A DNA stretch of 64,000 nucleotides from Aurantiacibacter zhengii (lineage in GTDB: Bacteria; Pseudomonadota; Alphaproteobacteria; Sphingomonadales; Sphingomonadaceae), in assembly GCF_003584125.1 (NCBI RefSeq), contig NZ_QXFL01000001.1, positions 1-64,000 on the forward strand, read 5' to 3'. Below are positions 35,025-42,571 of this stretch, piece after piece. Every line of letters starts with the position of its first letter. The stretch's first letter is position 1. The notes beneath the pieces are model-generated. The model was not told the origin of the DNA. It made no database searches and worked only from the letters and a program-made list of their open reading frames with translations. A program made the position numbers and the translations under genes.

Positions 35025-35741
35025 ATGGGCTGGAAGCGCGCAGCAGTGTTCGGCAGCAGCGGCGGCATCGGTGCGGCCTTGGTGGAAGCGCTGGCCGCCA
35101 GCGGCGCGCATGTGCTGGCAGGATCGCGCAGCGGGAGGGGACCGGATCGCGCAAACGTGAGCAACTTCCGCTTCGACCTGAAGGACGAGGCAAGCATTGC
35201 CGAGGCCGCCATATCATGGCGCGGCTATCCGCCAGACCTGGTGATCGTTGCAACCGGAGTGCTGACACTGGAAGACGGCACGGGGCCGGAGCGCAGCTTC
35301 AAGCATCTCGACGCTGACGCCATGGCGCGCATGTTTGGCCTCAACACCATCGGCCCGGCGCTGGTGGCAAAGCACGTGCTGCCCTTGTTTGCGCGAGACG
35401 AGCCGGCGACGTTCGCAGCCATTTCTGCCCGTGTCGGTTCCATCGGGGACAACCGGATCGGCGGTTGGCACAGCTACCGCGCCAGCAAGGCCGCGCTGAA
35501 CATGCTGATCCGCAACTTCGCCATTGAGCTTGCTCGCACGCACAGGCAGGCAATCGCCGTGGGATTGCATCCGGGGACGGTGGACACCGCGCTGTCGGAA
35601 CCGTTCCAGAACAACCTGCCCGAAGGCCAGTTGACCGCGCCCGGACAAAGCGCGGCCAATCTGCTGGATGTGCTGGCCAACCTGGGCCCGAAGGACAGTG
35701 GCGGTGTCTTCGATTACAAGGGAGAGCCGGTCGAGCCCTAG
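35025..35741 (+). CDS. Short-chain dehydrogenase/reductase family protein
   Basis: A 238-residue Rossmann-fold oxidoreductase of the classical or CsgA-like SDR group. The NAD(P)-binding glycines are in AAVFGSSGGIGAALVEAL, the NNAG-equivalent reads VIVATGVLTLEDG, and the catalytic motif is YxxxK in HSYRASKAALNML, preceded by Ser in AAISARVGSI. The C-terminus GGVFDYKGEPVEP resembles the C-factor-like subfamily. The substrate is unknown. It starts at ATG 35025 with AGGAAAGG upstream. It is a single gene whose TAG lies in a CTAG shared with the convergent ATP-grasp gene. Confidence 0.9.
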   Translation: MGWKRAAVFGSSGGIGAALVEALAASGAHVLAGSRSGRGPDRANVSNFRFDLKDEASIAEAAISWRGYPPDLVIVATGVLTLEDGTGPERSFKHLDADAMARMFGLNTIGPALVAKHVLPLFARDEPATFAAISARVGSIGDNRIGGWHSYRASKAALNMLIRNFAIELARTHRQAIAVGLHPGTVDTALSEPFQNNLPEGQLTAPGQSAANLLDVLANLGPKDSGGVFDYKGEPVEP

Positions 35742-36751
35742 CTCATCAGGCCGTGCCGCCGCCAGCATTCCGCCAGCAGCGTTTCAAGCAGGTCCGCATG
35801 GCTGAAGCCCGCCTGGGCGGCAGCCTTCGCCATGACCTTTTCGCTCCACAGGTTGCAGTTCAGGTTGATCTCGATGAAATTGATATCGCCGGTCTTCAGG
35901 TCCACGCGGAATTCGATCCGGCCATAATCGAACGGGGTCAGCTCTTTCGCGACCTTCTTCGCCATTTCTTCGATCTTGGGAGCAAGTTCGGGATGGTCGA
36001 AACGCTTCAGCGCAGCCTTTTCGGTGTTGGGCACCAGGTCGCGCTTTTCGTAATAGGTCCACAGCTTCTGCGTATTCTCCCGCTCGTACCACAGCATGGG
36101 CAGGGCGGTCGGTTCGTTGTGAAGCGTGATGAAGGCGCACTGCACGTCGTAGCCGTCGAGGTAGGGCTCCACGATGGCATCGTGTCCCTGTCCGTGGATG
36201 TCGGCCAGAGCATTGGTCACGCCGTTCCAGTCAAAGGCATCGGAAATGCCCCAGCTGGCGGACGATGCGTTGGGCTTGATGACCCATCGGCCATCGGGGG
36301 AGGGCGGCAGGTTTTTCTCCAGCACGGGCGCGCCGCGGCGATAGCAGAACCACGGCGCGGTGGGCACGCCGGCATGTTCGCACACCAGCTTGGACACCGA
36401 CTTGTCATCGCCCAGTCCCCGCAGGAAGGGCATGGCGCCAAGGTAGGGAATGCGATGCATGTTGCACAGGATGGGAATCAGCATCTCGCTGTTCACGAAA
36501 CCGCCGCGGTTGAGCAGCGGGAACACGAAATCCACCTCCGGCGGAGTGAACAGCACATCGTAGCTGTTGGCAAATTCCAGGTTCAGGCCGAGGTTTTCCA
36601 GCGTCGTGCGCACCTCGTGGTGGTAGATGGCGTGATTGCCATCTTCCGGGTGCATGCCGCCGCCCCACAACGCATGCTTGGCCATGAACAGCATCTTCAC
36701 GCGTTCCTTGGCATCTTCGGTGATACGAATGGGGGCAATTTCGCTCGTCAT
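35738..36751 (-). CDS. ATP-grasp family protein (D-Ala-D-Ala ligase-like)
   Basis: A 337-residue ATP-grasp enzyme that should join a carboxylate to an amine or similar nucleophile through an acyl phosphate. The central part resembles D-Ala-D-Ala ligase: YLGAMPFLRGLGDDKSVSKLVCEHAGVPTAPW, RWVIKPNASSASWGISDAFDW (ATP-binding loop) and the Mg2+ site GRIEFRVDLKTGDINFIEINLN. The N-terminal domain differs from Ddl (MLFMAKHALWGGGMHPED). The chosen start is ATG 36751, with AAAGG eight bases before; the frame extends to 36799. It is alone, between an SDR and a methyltransferase, so its substrate is open. Confidence 0.8.
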   Translation of the reverse strand: MTSEIAPIRITEDAKERVKMLFMAKHALWGGGMHPEDGNHAIYHHEVRTTLENLGLNLEFANSYDVLFTPPEVDFVFPLLNRGGFVNSEMLIPILCNMHRIPYLGAMPFLRGLGDDKSVSKLVCEHAGVPTAPWFCYRRGAPVLEKNLPPSPDGRWVIKPNASSASWGISDAFDWNGVTNALADIHGQGHDAIVEPYLDGYDVQCAFITLHNEPTALPMLWYERENTQKLWTYYEKRDLVPNTEKAALKRFDHPELAPKIEEMAKKVAKELTPFDYGRIEFRVDLKTGDINFIEINLNCNLWSEKVMAKAAAQAGFSHADLLETLLAECWRRHGLMS

Positions 36752-36894
36752 GGACTCGGCCTTTTCTGGCGTTGGCAAGGCCGCGGCGGATAATCCCAAA
36801 TCGCACCGCGTGCAATCGCAGTGCGAATGGGCTTTGCAAATTACCGGGTCCGTGAAACACTCCGTTCTCTCGCGGCGAACCAGGGGATGCAGCC

Positions 36895-37530
36895 ATGGGG
36901 ATCGGAAAGTGGTATGACGAGACCGTGCTGCCCCGCGTAATATCGCTCGGCTGCGGCGCGCCCGAAATCGCCGAATTGCGACGCGAGGTCGTGCCCCTTG
37001 CCAAGGGCGCCGTGTTCGAACTGGGTTGCGGCGGTGGTTTCAACCAGCCGCACTACGACGCCAGCGCAGTGACCAGTTTTTCCGGCATCGATCCCAACGC
37101 CAGCCTTCTGAATGGCGCCCGGAAACGCGCAGCCGAAAAGGGGTGGGATGCCCACATCGTTGCAGCCGAGGGAGAGGACATTCCCTTTGGCGACGGCGCG
37201 TTCGATACCGTCGTGTGTACTTTCACGCTTTGCTCGGTAAGCGATCCCGGCCGTGTTCTTTCGGAAATGCGCCGTATCCTGAAACCGGGCGGCAGGCTGC
37301 TGTTCCTGGAACACGGGAAGGCTCCCGATGCCGGCCCGGCCAGGTGGCAGCGCCGGATAGAGCCGGTGTGGAGGCGGCTGGCGGGCAATTGCCACCTTAC
37401 CCGCGAGATCGGCGGTTCCATCCGCGCCGCCGGGTTCGAGATCGACCCGATCGGACAGGCTTATTTCGCAAAGGCTCCCCGGTGGGCGGGCTGGATGGAG
37501 TGGGGGATCGCCAGACGGGCCGGAGCCTGA
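36895..37530 (+). CDS. Class I SAM-dependent methyltransferase
   Basis: A 211-residue methyltransferase of the UbiE/Methyltransf_11 type. Motif I is VFELGCGGGFNQPHY, followed by FSGIDPNASLL (ribose-binding Asp), GEDIPFGDGAFDTVVCTFTLCSVSDP and the post-motif LKPGGRLLFLEHGKAPD. It resembles the phosphatidylethanolamine N-methyltransferase-like group, but the substrate cannot be read from the sequence. ATG 36895 follows GGGGATGCAGCC. A 143-base gap separates it from the divergent ATP-grasp gene. It ends nine bases before the convergent nucleotidyltransferase gene. Confidence 0.85.
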   Translation: MGIGKWYDETVLPRVISLGCGAPEIAELRREVVPLAKGAVFELGCGGGFNQPHYDASAVTSFSGIDPNASLLNGARKRAAEKGWDAHIVAAEGEDIPFGDGAFDTVVCTFTLCSVSDPGRVLSEMRRILKPGGRLLFLEHGKAPDAGPARWQRRIEPVWRRLAGNCHLTREIGGSIRAAGFEIDPIGQAYFAKAPRWAGWMEWGIARRAGA

Positions 37531-37539
37531 GGGCGAGCC

Positions 37540-38367
37540 CTAGTTCCAGTCCTCGATTTGCGGTTTGGGAATGTCCATTCCCAGGCGCTGGCCAAGCACC
37601 CATTCGCAGATGGCATAGGTGCGTTCATTGTCGACATCGATGGCCAGCGCACCGTCTTCGAACACGACCGGCCGCAGCTTCGCGCCGAAGCGCTTACCGA
37701 CACGGTCCAGCCCGCGGGCGAAAGTGACGAGTCCGAGGCGCATCAGCACGATATTGAAAATGCCCGCAGCGCGGACCATGCGGCCCGGATTGGACTGGAA
37801 TTGCCCACCTTCGCGGAATATTTCGGCCGCTTTCAGGCCTTTGTCGTTGGCAAGGCCATAAATGTTGCAGTTGGCGTAGCCCGCATCCTTGAATTCGTAG
37901 AAACCGCGCTGGCCGCGCTCGTGCACAGCGCGCACGCGCTCTTTGGTGGTTACCCCGATCACCGCATCGGCATCCCGCATCGCGCTGCGCACCTGTTCGA
38001 AACCGTCATGGGTGAGCAGGACGTTATCTGCCGTCGTAATCACGAACGGTCCGTCTTCGCCCTTAGAGGCGGCCAGTACGCTCTCGACGATATTTGCGTC
38101 GCTATCGACCAGCGTGATCGGGGTGCCGCGATCACGGAAGGTTTCCAGCACCGGGTCAACTTCGGCCTGGCCCTCGGGCTCCAGCACCACCCTGATCTCG
38201 CGGATGTCAGGCAGCGTGGTGAGCGCTTCCATGACATGCGCGATCAGGGGGCTGCCGCAGATCGGCGCCAGGCACTTGTGGCTGACCCCCGCGCGCTTGG
38301 CTAGGGGGTTCACCACGCCAGTGCGCTGGGCCGCCAACACGATGACGGTGACGGGCAGGCTATCCAT
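37540..38367 (-). CDS. Nucleotidyltransferase (NTP transferase)-family protein
   Basis: A 275-residue GT-A-fold nucleotidyltransferase-like protein. The N-terminus VIVLAAQRTGVVNPLAKRAG departs from the usual L-A-A-G-x-G-x-R loop: glutamine replaces the first glycine. GVSHKCLAPICGSPLIAHVM provides the conserved lysine, and FVITTADNVLLT gives the metal-binding aspartate. It may guanylylate or cytidylylate a cofactor or sugar; MobA, CobY or IspD-like roles are all possible and none is supported specifically. It lies 26 bases downstream of rne on the same strand, so the two are probably cotranscribed. Confidence 0.78.
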   Translation of the reverse strand: MDSLPVTVIVLAAQRTGVVNPLAKRAGVSHKCLAPICGSPLIAHVMEALTTLPDIREIRVVLEPEGQAEVDPVLETFRDRGTPITLVDSDANIVESVLAASKGEDGPFVITTADNVLLTHDGFEQVRSAMRDADAVIGVTTKERVRAVHERGQRGFYEFKDAGYANCNIYGLANDKGLKAAEIFREGGQFQSNPGRMVRAAGIFNIVLMRLGLVTFARGLDRVGKRFGAKLRPVVFEDGALAIDVDNERTYAICEWVLGQRLGMDIPKPQIEDWN

Positions 38368-38393
38368 CGCTGGCCTCCGTTTACTGACCGCTA

Positions 38394-41168
38394 TCAGTTA
38401 CCGAACGTACGTTGCCACCATCCACGACGCGGGGAACCGTCTTCGTTGGTTCCGCCATCGTCATTTTCCGACTGGTCCGACGCTTCGGCCTGGTCTGCGC
38501 CGCTCTGCTGCGCCTCGGCCTGCGGTTCGGCAGTCTCGGTTGCCTTGGCGGTTTCGGTAGCCTTGGCAGGTTCGCCTTCGGATGCAGCCGGTTCGGCCTT
38601 TTTGCGACGGGTGCGCTTGGGCTTCGGCTTTTCCTCCGCTTCAGCCTCGGTGGTATCAGCCTTGGCGTCTTCGGCCTTGGGGCCTTCGACAGGTGCATCG
38701 GCCTTCTTGCGGCGGGTGCGTTTGGGCTTCGGCTTTTCCTCGGCCTCGGTCTCGGCGTCTGCCTTTGCAGCGGGAGCTTCCGTCACGGCTTCGGCGGGGG
38801 CTTCCTCGTCAGCCTTTTTCCGGCGCGTGCGGCGCTTGGGCTTGGGATTTTCTTCGGCAGCGGGCTCTTCGGTTACCTCGGCCTTGGCGGTTTCGCCAGC
38901 ATCGCTCTCCGCCGCCTGGGCAGGAGCTTCATCGGACGACGTATCATTGTCGTTCGAGCTGCCATCCTCGTCACGACGCTTGCGGTTGCGACCCCGGCCA
39001 CCGCGCCGACCGCGGCGTCGGCGCTGCTTGTTGTCACCATCGTCGTCCGAACCTTCACCGGATGAGGAATCGCTGCCATCGCTGTCGTCGGAATCGTCGT
39101 CGTCATCGCTGGGCGAATCGCCGGAGTCGCGATCCTGCTGGCGATCCTGGTTGTTGCGTCCGCGACCGCCACGGCGGCGGCGGCGACGCTTCTTCTGCTG
39201 GCCGCCATCGTCGTCACTGTCGTTTTCGCGGTCGTCGTCTGCCTCGTCCTCGTCGGCTACGTCGTCATCGTCCTCGTCGTCCACGATGGGCTCGAACTTG
39301 GGAGCCTGCGACGGGCGCGGACCGGACGAGGATACACGCATCTTCGCGCCTTCATCCTCGCCTTCCGGCTTCACCTCGACGGTGACGCCGTACCGCTGCT
39401 CGATTTCCGCAAGGTCGGCGCGCTTGGTGTTGAGCAGGTATACGGCGGCTTCGGTGGAGGCGAACAGCGTGATGACCGTTCCCTTGCCCTTGGCAGCCTC
39501 GTCCTCGATCAGGCGCAGCGCGGAGAGACCAGCGGAACTGGCCGTGCGGACCAGGCCGGTGCCGTCGCAGTGCGGGCACTGGCGGGTTGTCGCCTCCAGC
39601 ACGCCGGTGCGCAGGCGCTGGCGGCTCATTTCCATCAGACCGAAGCCCGAAATACGGCCCACCTGGATGCGCGCGCGGTCGTTCTTCAGCGCATCCTTCA
39701 TGCACCGCTCGACCTTGCGCACGTTGCCGGTGCGCTCCATGTCGATGAAGTCGATCACCACCAGGCCGGCCATGTCGCGCAGGCGCAACTGGCGGGCGAT
39801 TTCTTTCGCCGCTTCCAAGTTGGTGTGGAGCGCGGTCTGCTCGATACCGTGCTCCTTGGTGGACCTGCCCGAGTTGATGTCGATCGACACCAGTGCCTCG
39901 GTCGGGTTGATGATCAGGTAGCCCCCCGATTTCAGCTGCACCATCGGGTCGTACATCGCCGAAAGCTGGTCTTCCGCGCCGTATCGCTGAAACAGCGGAA
40001 CTGGGTCGTTGTAGGCTTTAACCCGCCGCGCGTGGCTGGGCATGAGCAGCTTCATGAACGACTTGGCGGCCTTGTAGCCGGCCTCGCCTTCCACGACGAC
40101 TTCCTCGATCTCGCGGTTGTAGATGTCGCGGATGGCGCGCTTGATCAGGTCGGAATCGGAGTGGATCTGTGCAGGGGCGCTGCTCGACATGGTGCGTTCG
40201 CGGATTTCGTCCCACAGCCTTGCGAGGTAGTCGAAGTCGCGCTTGATCTCGGTCTTGGTGCGCGAAAGCCCGGCGGTGCGCACGATCAGGCCCATCGACC
40301 GGGGCAGCTTGAGGTCGCTGACAATGCTCTTCAGACGCTTGCGATCGGAACCGCTGGAAATCTTGCGCGAAATGCCGCCGCCGTGGCTGCTGTTCGGCAT
40401 CAGCACGCAATAGCGGCCCGCAAGGCTGAGGTAAGTAGTAAGGGCAGCGCCCTTGTTACCGCGTTCTTCCTTGGCGACCTGCACCAGCAGCACCTGGCGG
40501 CGCTGGATTACGTCCTGGATCTTGTAACGGCGACGCAGCGCCTGGCGCTTGGCCCGTGCCTCGTCGATTTCCTTTGCGCGGCTGCCACCCTGGCGGCGAC
40601 CCTGCGGGCGACGACCCTTGCCACGACCGCGACCGCGTCCGCGGGGCTTGCCGTTATTCTCGTCCTCGTCGTCGGAATCGTCATCGTCGTCCGACGCTTC
40701 ATCTTCGCCGTTCTCGACATGACCGTCCTCGATCGTGGAGACGTCGTCCTTCTCGCTGGTGTCGATTTCCTCGACTCCGGGCTCGTCCTCGTCATCGTCC
40801 TCGCCATCGACGTCCTCGTCGAGCGGGGCTCCGTCCTCGTCCTCGTCCTCTTCGGCGCGAAGTTTGGCCTCTTCCTCGGCAGCAGCCTGCTCTTCTTGAA
40901 GCAGCGCTTCGCGGTCTGCAGCGGGGATCTGGTAATAGTCCGGGTGGATTTCGCTGAAGGCGAGGAACCCGTGCCGATTGCCGCCAAAGTCGACGAACGC
41001 CGCCTGCAGCGACGGTTCGACACGCGTTACTTTTGCCAGGTAGATATTGCCCTTGATCTGCTTGTGTTCAGCAGATTCAAAGTCGAATTCCTCAATCCGG
41101 TTTCCCTTGAGCACTGCCACCCGTGTTTCTTCCGGGTGGCGCGCATCGATAAGCATGCGGGTTGCCAT
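38394..41168 (-). CDS. rne: Ribonuclease E
   Basis: Essential endonuclease of mRNA decay and rRNA processing and the core of the degradosome, 924 residues. The N-terminal S1 domain (FVDFGGNRHGFLAFSEI) is split by a large acidic insert ending in a GRGRGRGKGRR stretch at about residues 85-205, as in other Alphaproteobacteria. The 5'-sensor and DNase I-like catalytic parts follow (VSIDINSGRS, VVIDFIDME), and the Zn-link is CPHCDGTG. The last 350 residues alternate acidic (DDDDSDD) and basic patches with repeated KPKPKRTRRKKA-like units; these are expected disordered RNA- and partner-binding sites. The leader is long and hairpin-rich. Confidence 0.95.
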   Translation of the reverse strand: MATRMLIDARHPEETRVAVLKGNRIEEFDFESAEHKQIKGNIYLAKVTRVEPSLQAAFVDFGGNRHGFLAFSEIHPDYYQIPAADREALLQEEQAAAEEEAKLRAEEDEDEDGAPLDEDVDGEDDDEDEPGVEEIDTSEKDDVSTIEDGHVENGEDEASDDDDDSDDEDENNGKPRGRGRGRGKGRRPQGRRQGGSRAKEIDEARAKRQALRRRYKIQDVIQRRQVLLVQVAKEERGNKGAALTTYLSLAGRYCVLMPNSSHGGGISRKISSGSDRKRLKSIVSDLKLPRSMGLIVRTAGLSRTKTEIKRDFDYLARLWDEIRERTMSSSAPAQIHSDSDLIKRAIRDIYNREIEEVVVEGEAGYKAAKSFMKLLMPSHARRVKAYNDPVPLFQRYGAEDQLSAMYDPMVQLKSGGYLIINPTEALVSIDINSGRSTKEHGIEQTALHTNLEAAKEIARQLRLRDMAGLVVIDFIDMERTGNVRKVERCMKDALKNDRARIQVGRISGFGLMEMSRQRLRTGVLEATTRQCPHCDGTGLVRTASSAGLSALRLIEDEAAKGKGTVITLFASTEAAVYLLNTKRADLAEIEQRYGVTVEVKPEGEDEGAKMRVSSSGPRPSQAPKFEPIVDDEDDDDVADEDEADDDRENDSDDDGGQQKKRRRRRRGGRGRNNQDRQQDRDSGDSPSDDDDDSDDSDGSDSSSGEGSDDDGDNKQRRRRGRRGGRGRNRKRRDEDGSSNDNDTSSDEAPAQAAESDAGETAKAEVTEEPAAEENPKPKRRTRRKKADEEAPAEAVTEAPAAKADAETEAEEKPKPKRTRRKKADAPVEGPKAEDAKADTTEAEAEEKPKPKRTRRKKAEPAASEGEPAKATETAKATETAEPQAEAQQSGADQAEASDQSENDDGGTNEDGSPRRGWWQRTFGN

Positions 41169-41253
41169 TTAGTATTCTCCGGGCGATCGCTGCCGCCCCG
41201 GTCACACGGCATGGTGCCGGGCCGGGGGGTGAGGATTGCCGATATGTGTGGGG

Positions 41254-41270
41254 CCCGCGATAGTCGCGGG
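41254..41270 (-). promoter_or_regulatory. rne leader hairpin 1
   Basis: A perfect 7-bp stem CCCGCGA/TCGCGGG with a 3-base loop, 86 bases upstream of the rne ATG on the transcribed side. It is very stable and has no T tract, so it is more likely an RNA structure in the leader than a terminator. Confidence 0.55.
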
Positions 41271-41295
41271 TGTTGGAAATCGGCACGCTTCCCGT

Positions 41296-41310
41296 CCGGC
41301 AAGGTGCCGG
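41296..41310 (-). promoter_or_regulatory. rne leader hairpin 2
   Basis: A perfect 6-bp stem CCGGCA/TGCCGG with a 3-base loop, about 130 bases upstream of rne. It is the second of three stems in the leader. Confidence 0.5.
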
Positions 41311-41394
41311 TTCCAGGGTTAGCGTGCGAAACGTGTCTGTCGCGGTGTGAAGGCGCAGGGTTTGCGTCTGCGCTTGAAGCCTTGCAGCCATCAC

Positions 41395-41410
41395 GCGTTC
41401 GTAAGAACGC
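41395..41410 (-). promoter_or_regulatory. rne leader hairpin 3
   Basis: A perfect 6-bp stem GCGTTC/GAACGC with loop GTAA (TTAC on the minus strand), about 230 bases upstream of rne. It may lie in the leader or be an operator. Confidence 0.45.
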
Positions 41411-41554
41411 AATGTGGCTTGCTGGCTTTTACTTTGCATCGCGGCATCAACCTGTAAGTATTCCCGGTGGCCAGGGCCTGTCCGGAGGTGCCGGTTTGCA
41501 ATATTGCTCCGGCAAGGCGTTAGCTAGCATCGGGGAAAAGATACGGCAACCTTG

Positions 41555-41570
41555 TTGCGCATTTGCGCAA
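41555..41570. promoter_or_regulatory. 16-base inverted repeat upstream of the amidase gene
   Basis: TTGCGCA and TGCGCAA arms separated by two T. This symmetric site is of a size typical for a dimeric regulator. It lies 74 bases before the amidase start. The regulator is unknown. Confidence 0.4.
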
Positions 41571-41588
41571 ATTTCCCTTGGTATCGCC

Positions 41589-41596
41589 TTAACCAT
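41589..41596 (+). promoter_or_regulatory. CtrA-type half-site TTAACCAT
   Basis: TTAACCAT is the half-site described for the cell-cycle regulator CtrA in Caulobacter. It is 47 bases before the amidase ATG, a reasonable promoter position. An 8-base match can occur by chance, so this is tentative. Confidence 0.3.
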
Positions 41597-41643
41597 TCCT
41601 GCGCCCTGCCAAGGCGCGTTTCATAGGACGTTTTGCCGCCCGC

Positions 41644-42516
41644 ATGGCGTATCGTTTGCAGATCGGCCTGCTGTTCGCCTTCCCGGTGCTGTTGCTGGGC
41701 ATGCTTTACGCACTGGGCGCGGCCATACCGGTGCCGGTGCTGGGGCGCGACTACGTGGTGCGCGTGCCTTTGCCCGACGGCAGCACGCCCATCGACCTTC
41801 CCGAGATACTGGGCCCGTCCGACCCTGCCCGCCCGCTGGTGGTGATCGATGCCGGACACGGCGGACCGGACCCCGGCACCGTCAACGAGGCATACCGCGA
41901 GAAAACCATCGTGCTGGGTCTGGCAAGGGCCCTTCGCGACAGGCTGCTGGCAGAGGGCGGCATACGCGTTGCGATGACGCGGGACGACGACAGTTTCATC
42001 GTGTTGCAGGAACGTGCGGAGATCGCCCGCGCGCTGGGGGCAGACCTGTTCCTGTCGATCCACGCCGATTCCGCCGGTGAGCGGGAAGGGGTGTCGGGTG
42101 CCAGTATCTATACCCTGTCCGACACGGCATCATCGGAAGCGGCCGCTCGCTTTGCCGAGCGGGAGAACGATGCCGACATCATCAACGGCGTCGATCTTTC
42201 CGGGCAGGCCGAGGAAGTGAACGCCATCCTTGTAGAACTCTCGCAGCGGCGCACCTCGGAGCAGTCGGCCCTGTTCGCCGAACTGATTGAGCGCGAGGGG
42301 GCCGACAGGTTGGTCTTCCATCCGCAGCCGCGCCGCGCCGCGGCGCTGGCCGTGCTGCGTGCGCCGGATGTTCCTGCCGTGCTGTTCGAATCGGGGTTCG
42401 TCACCAACCTGGAAGACGCCGAGAGGCTGGCTTCGGTCGAGGGACGGGAACGCTTTGCAGAAGTGATGGCGCGGGCGATCCGCATATATTTCGCACGGCA
42501 ATCCACGATAAACTGA
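41644..42516 (+). CDS. amiC: N-acetylmuramoyl-L-alanine amidase
   Basis: Amidase_3 zinc hydrolase that removes stem peptides from peptidoglycan, usually for daughter-cell separation, 290 residues. The N-terminus has a membrane anchor or signal (LQIGLLFAFPVLLLGMLYALG). Zinc ligands are His72 (VVIDAGHGGPDPG), Glu86 (AYREKTIVL) and His140 (LFLSIHADS). The catalytic glutamate is in PAVLFESGFVTN. Between them lies the long helical insert (SQRRTSEQSALFAELIER) that in AmiA/B/C autoinhibits and needs an EnvC-like activator. No AMIN domain is present, unlike E. coli AmiC. It precedes mrcA, as in many Alphaproteobacteria. Confidence 0.9.
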   Translation: MAYRLQIGLLFAFPVLLLGMLYALGAAIPVPVLGRDYVVRVPLPDGSTPIDLPEILGPSDPARPLVVIDAGHGGPDPGTVNEAYREKTIVLGLARALRDRLLAEGGIRVAMTRDDDSFIVLQERAEIARALGADLFLSIHADSAGEREGVSGASIYTLSDTASSEAAARFAERENDADIINGVDLSGQAEEVNAILVELSQRRTSEQSALFAELIEREGADRLVFHPQPRRAAALAVLRAPDVPAVLFESGFVTNLEDAERLASVEGRERFAEVMARAIRIYFARQSTIN

Positions 42517-42571
42517 TGCGCATTCATTGTGGCGCCATCAAGCAATGGCATGTAAGGCGCTGGCCTGCCTT

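Larger units (their letters stand above)
41169..41643. other. Divergent control region between rne and the amidase gene
   Basis: A 475-base gene-free region. The part next to rne contains three strong stem-loops, listed separately, and would be its 5' leader. The part next to the amidase holds a perfect inverted repeat and a CtrA-type half-site. No open frame here has coding character. Confidence 0.6.

Noticed and set aside
38394-39400. Lysine/aspartate-rich repeats in rne taken as a mobile or satellite repeat
   Set aside because: They are in frame and form the expected disordered C-terminal scaffold of RNase E.
39570-42080. Plus-strand open frame of about 830 codons across rne and the amidase gene
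   Set aside because: It is antisense to rne and then runs in another frame of the amidase; it lacks motifs and a ribosome binding site.
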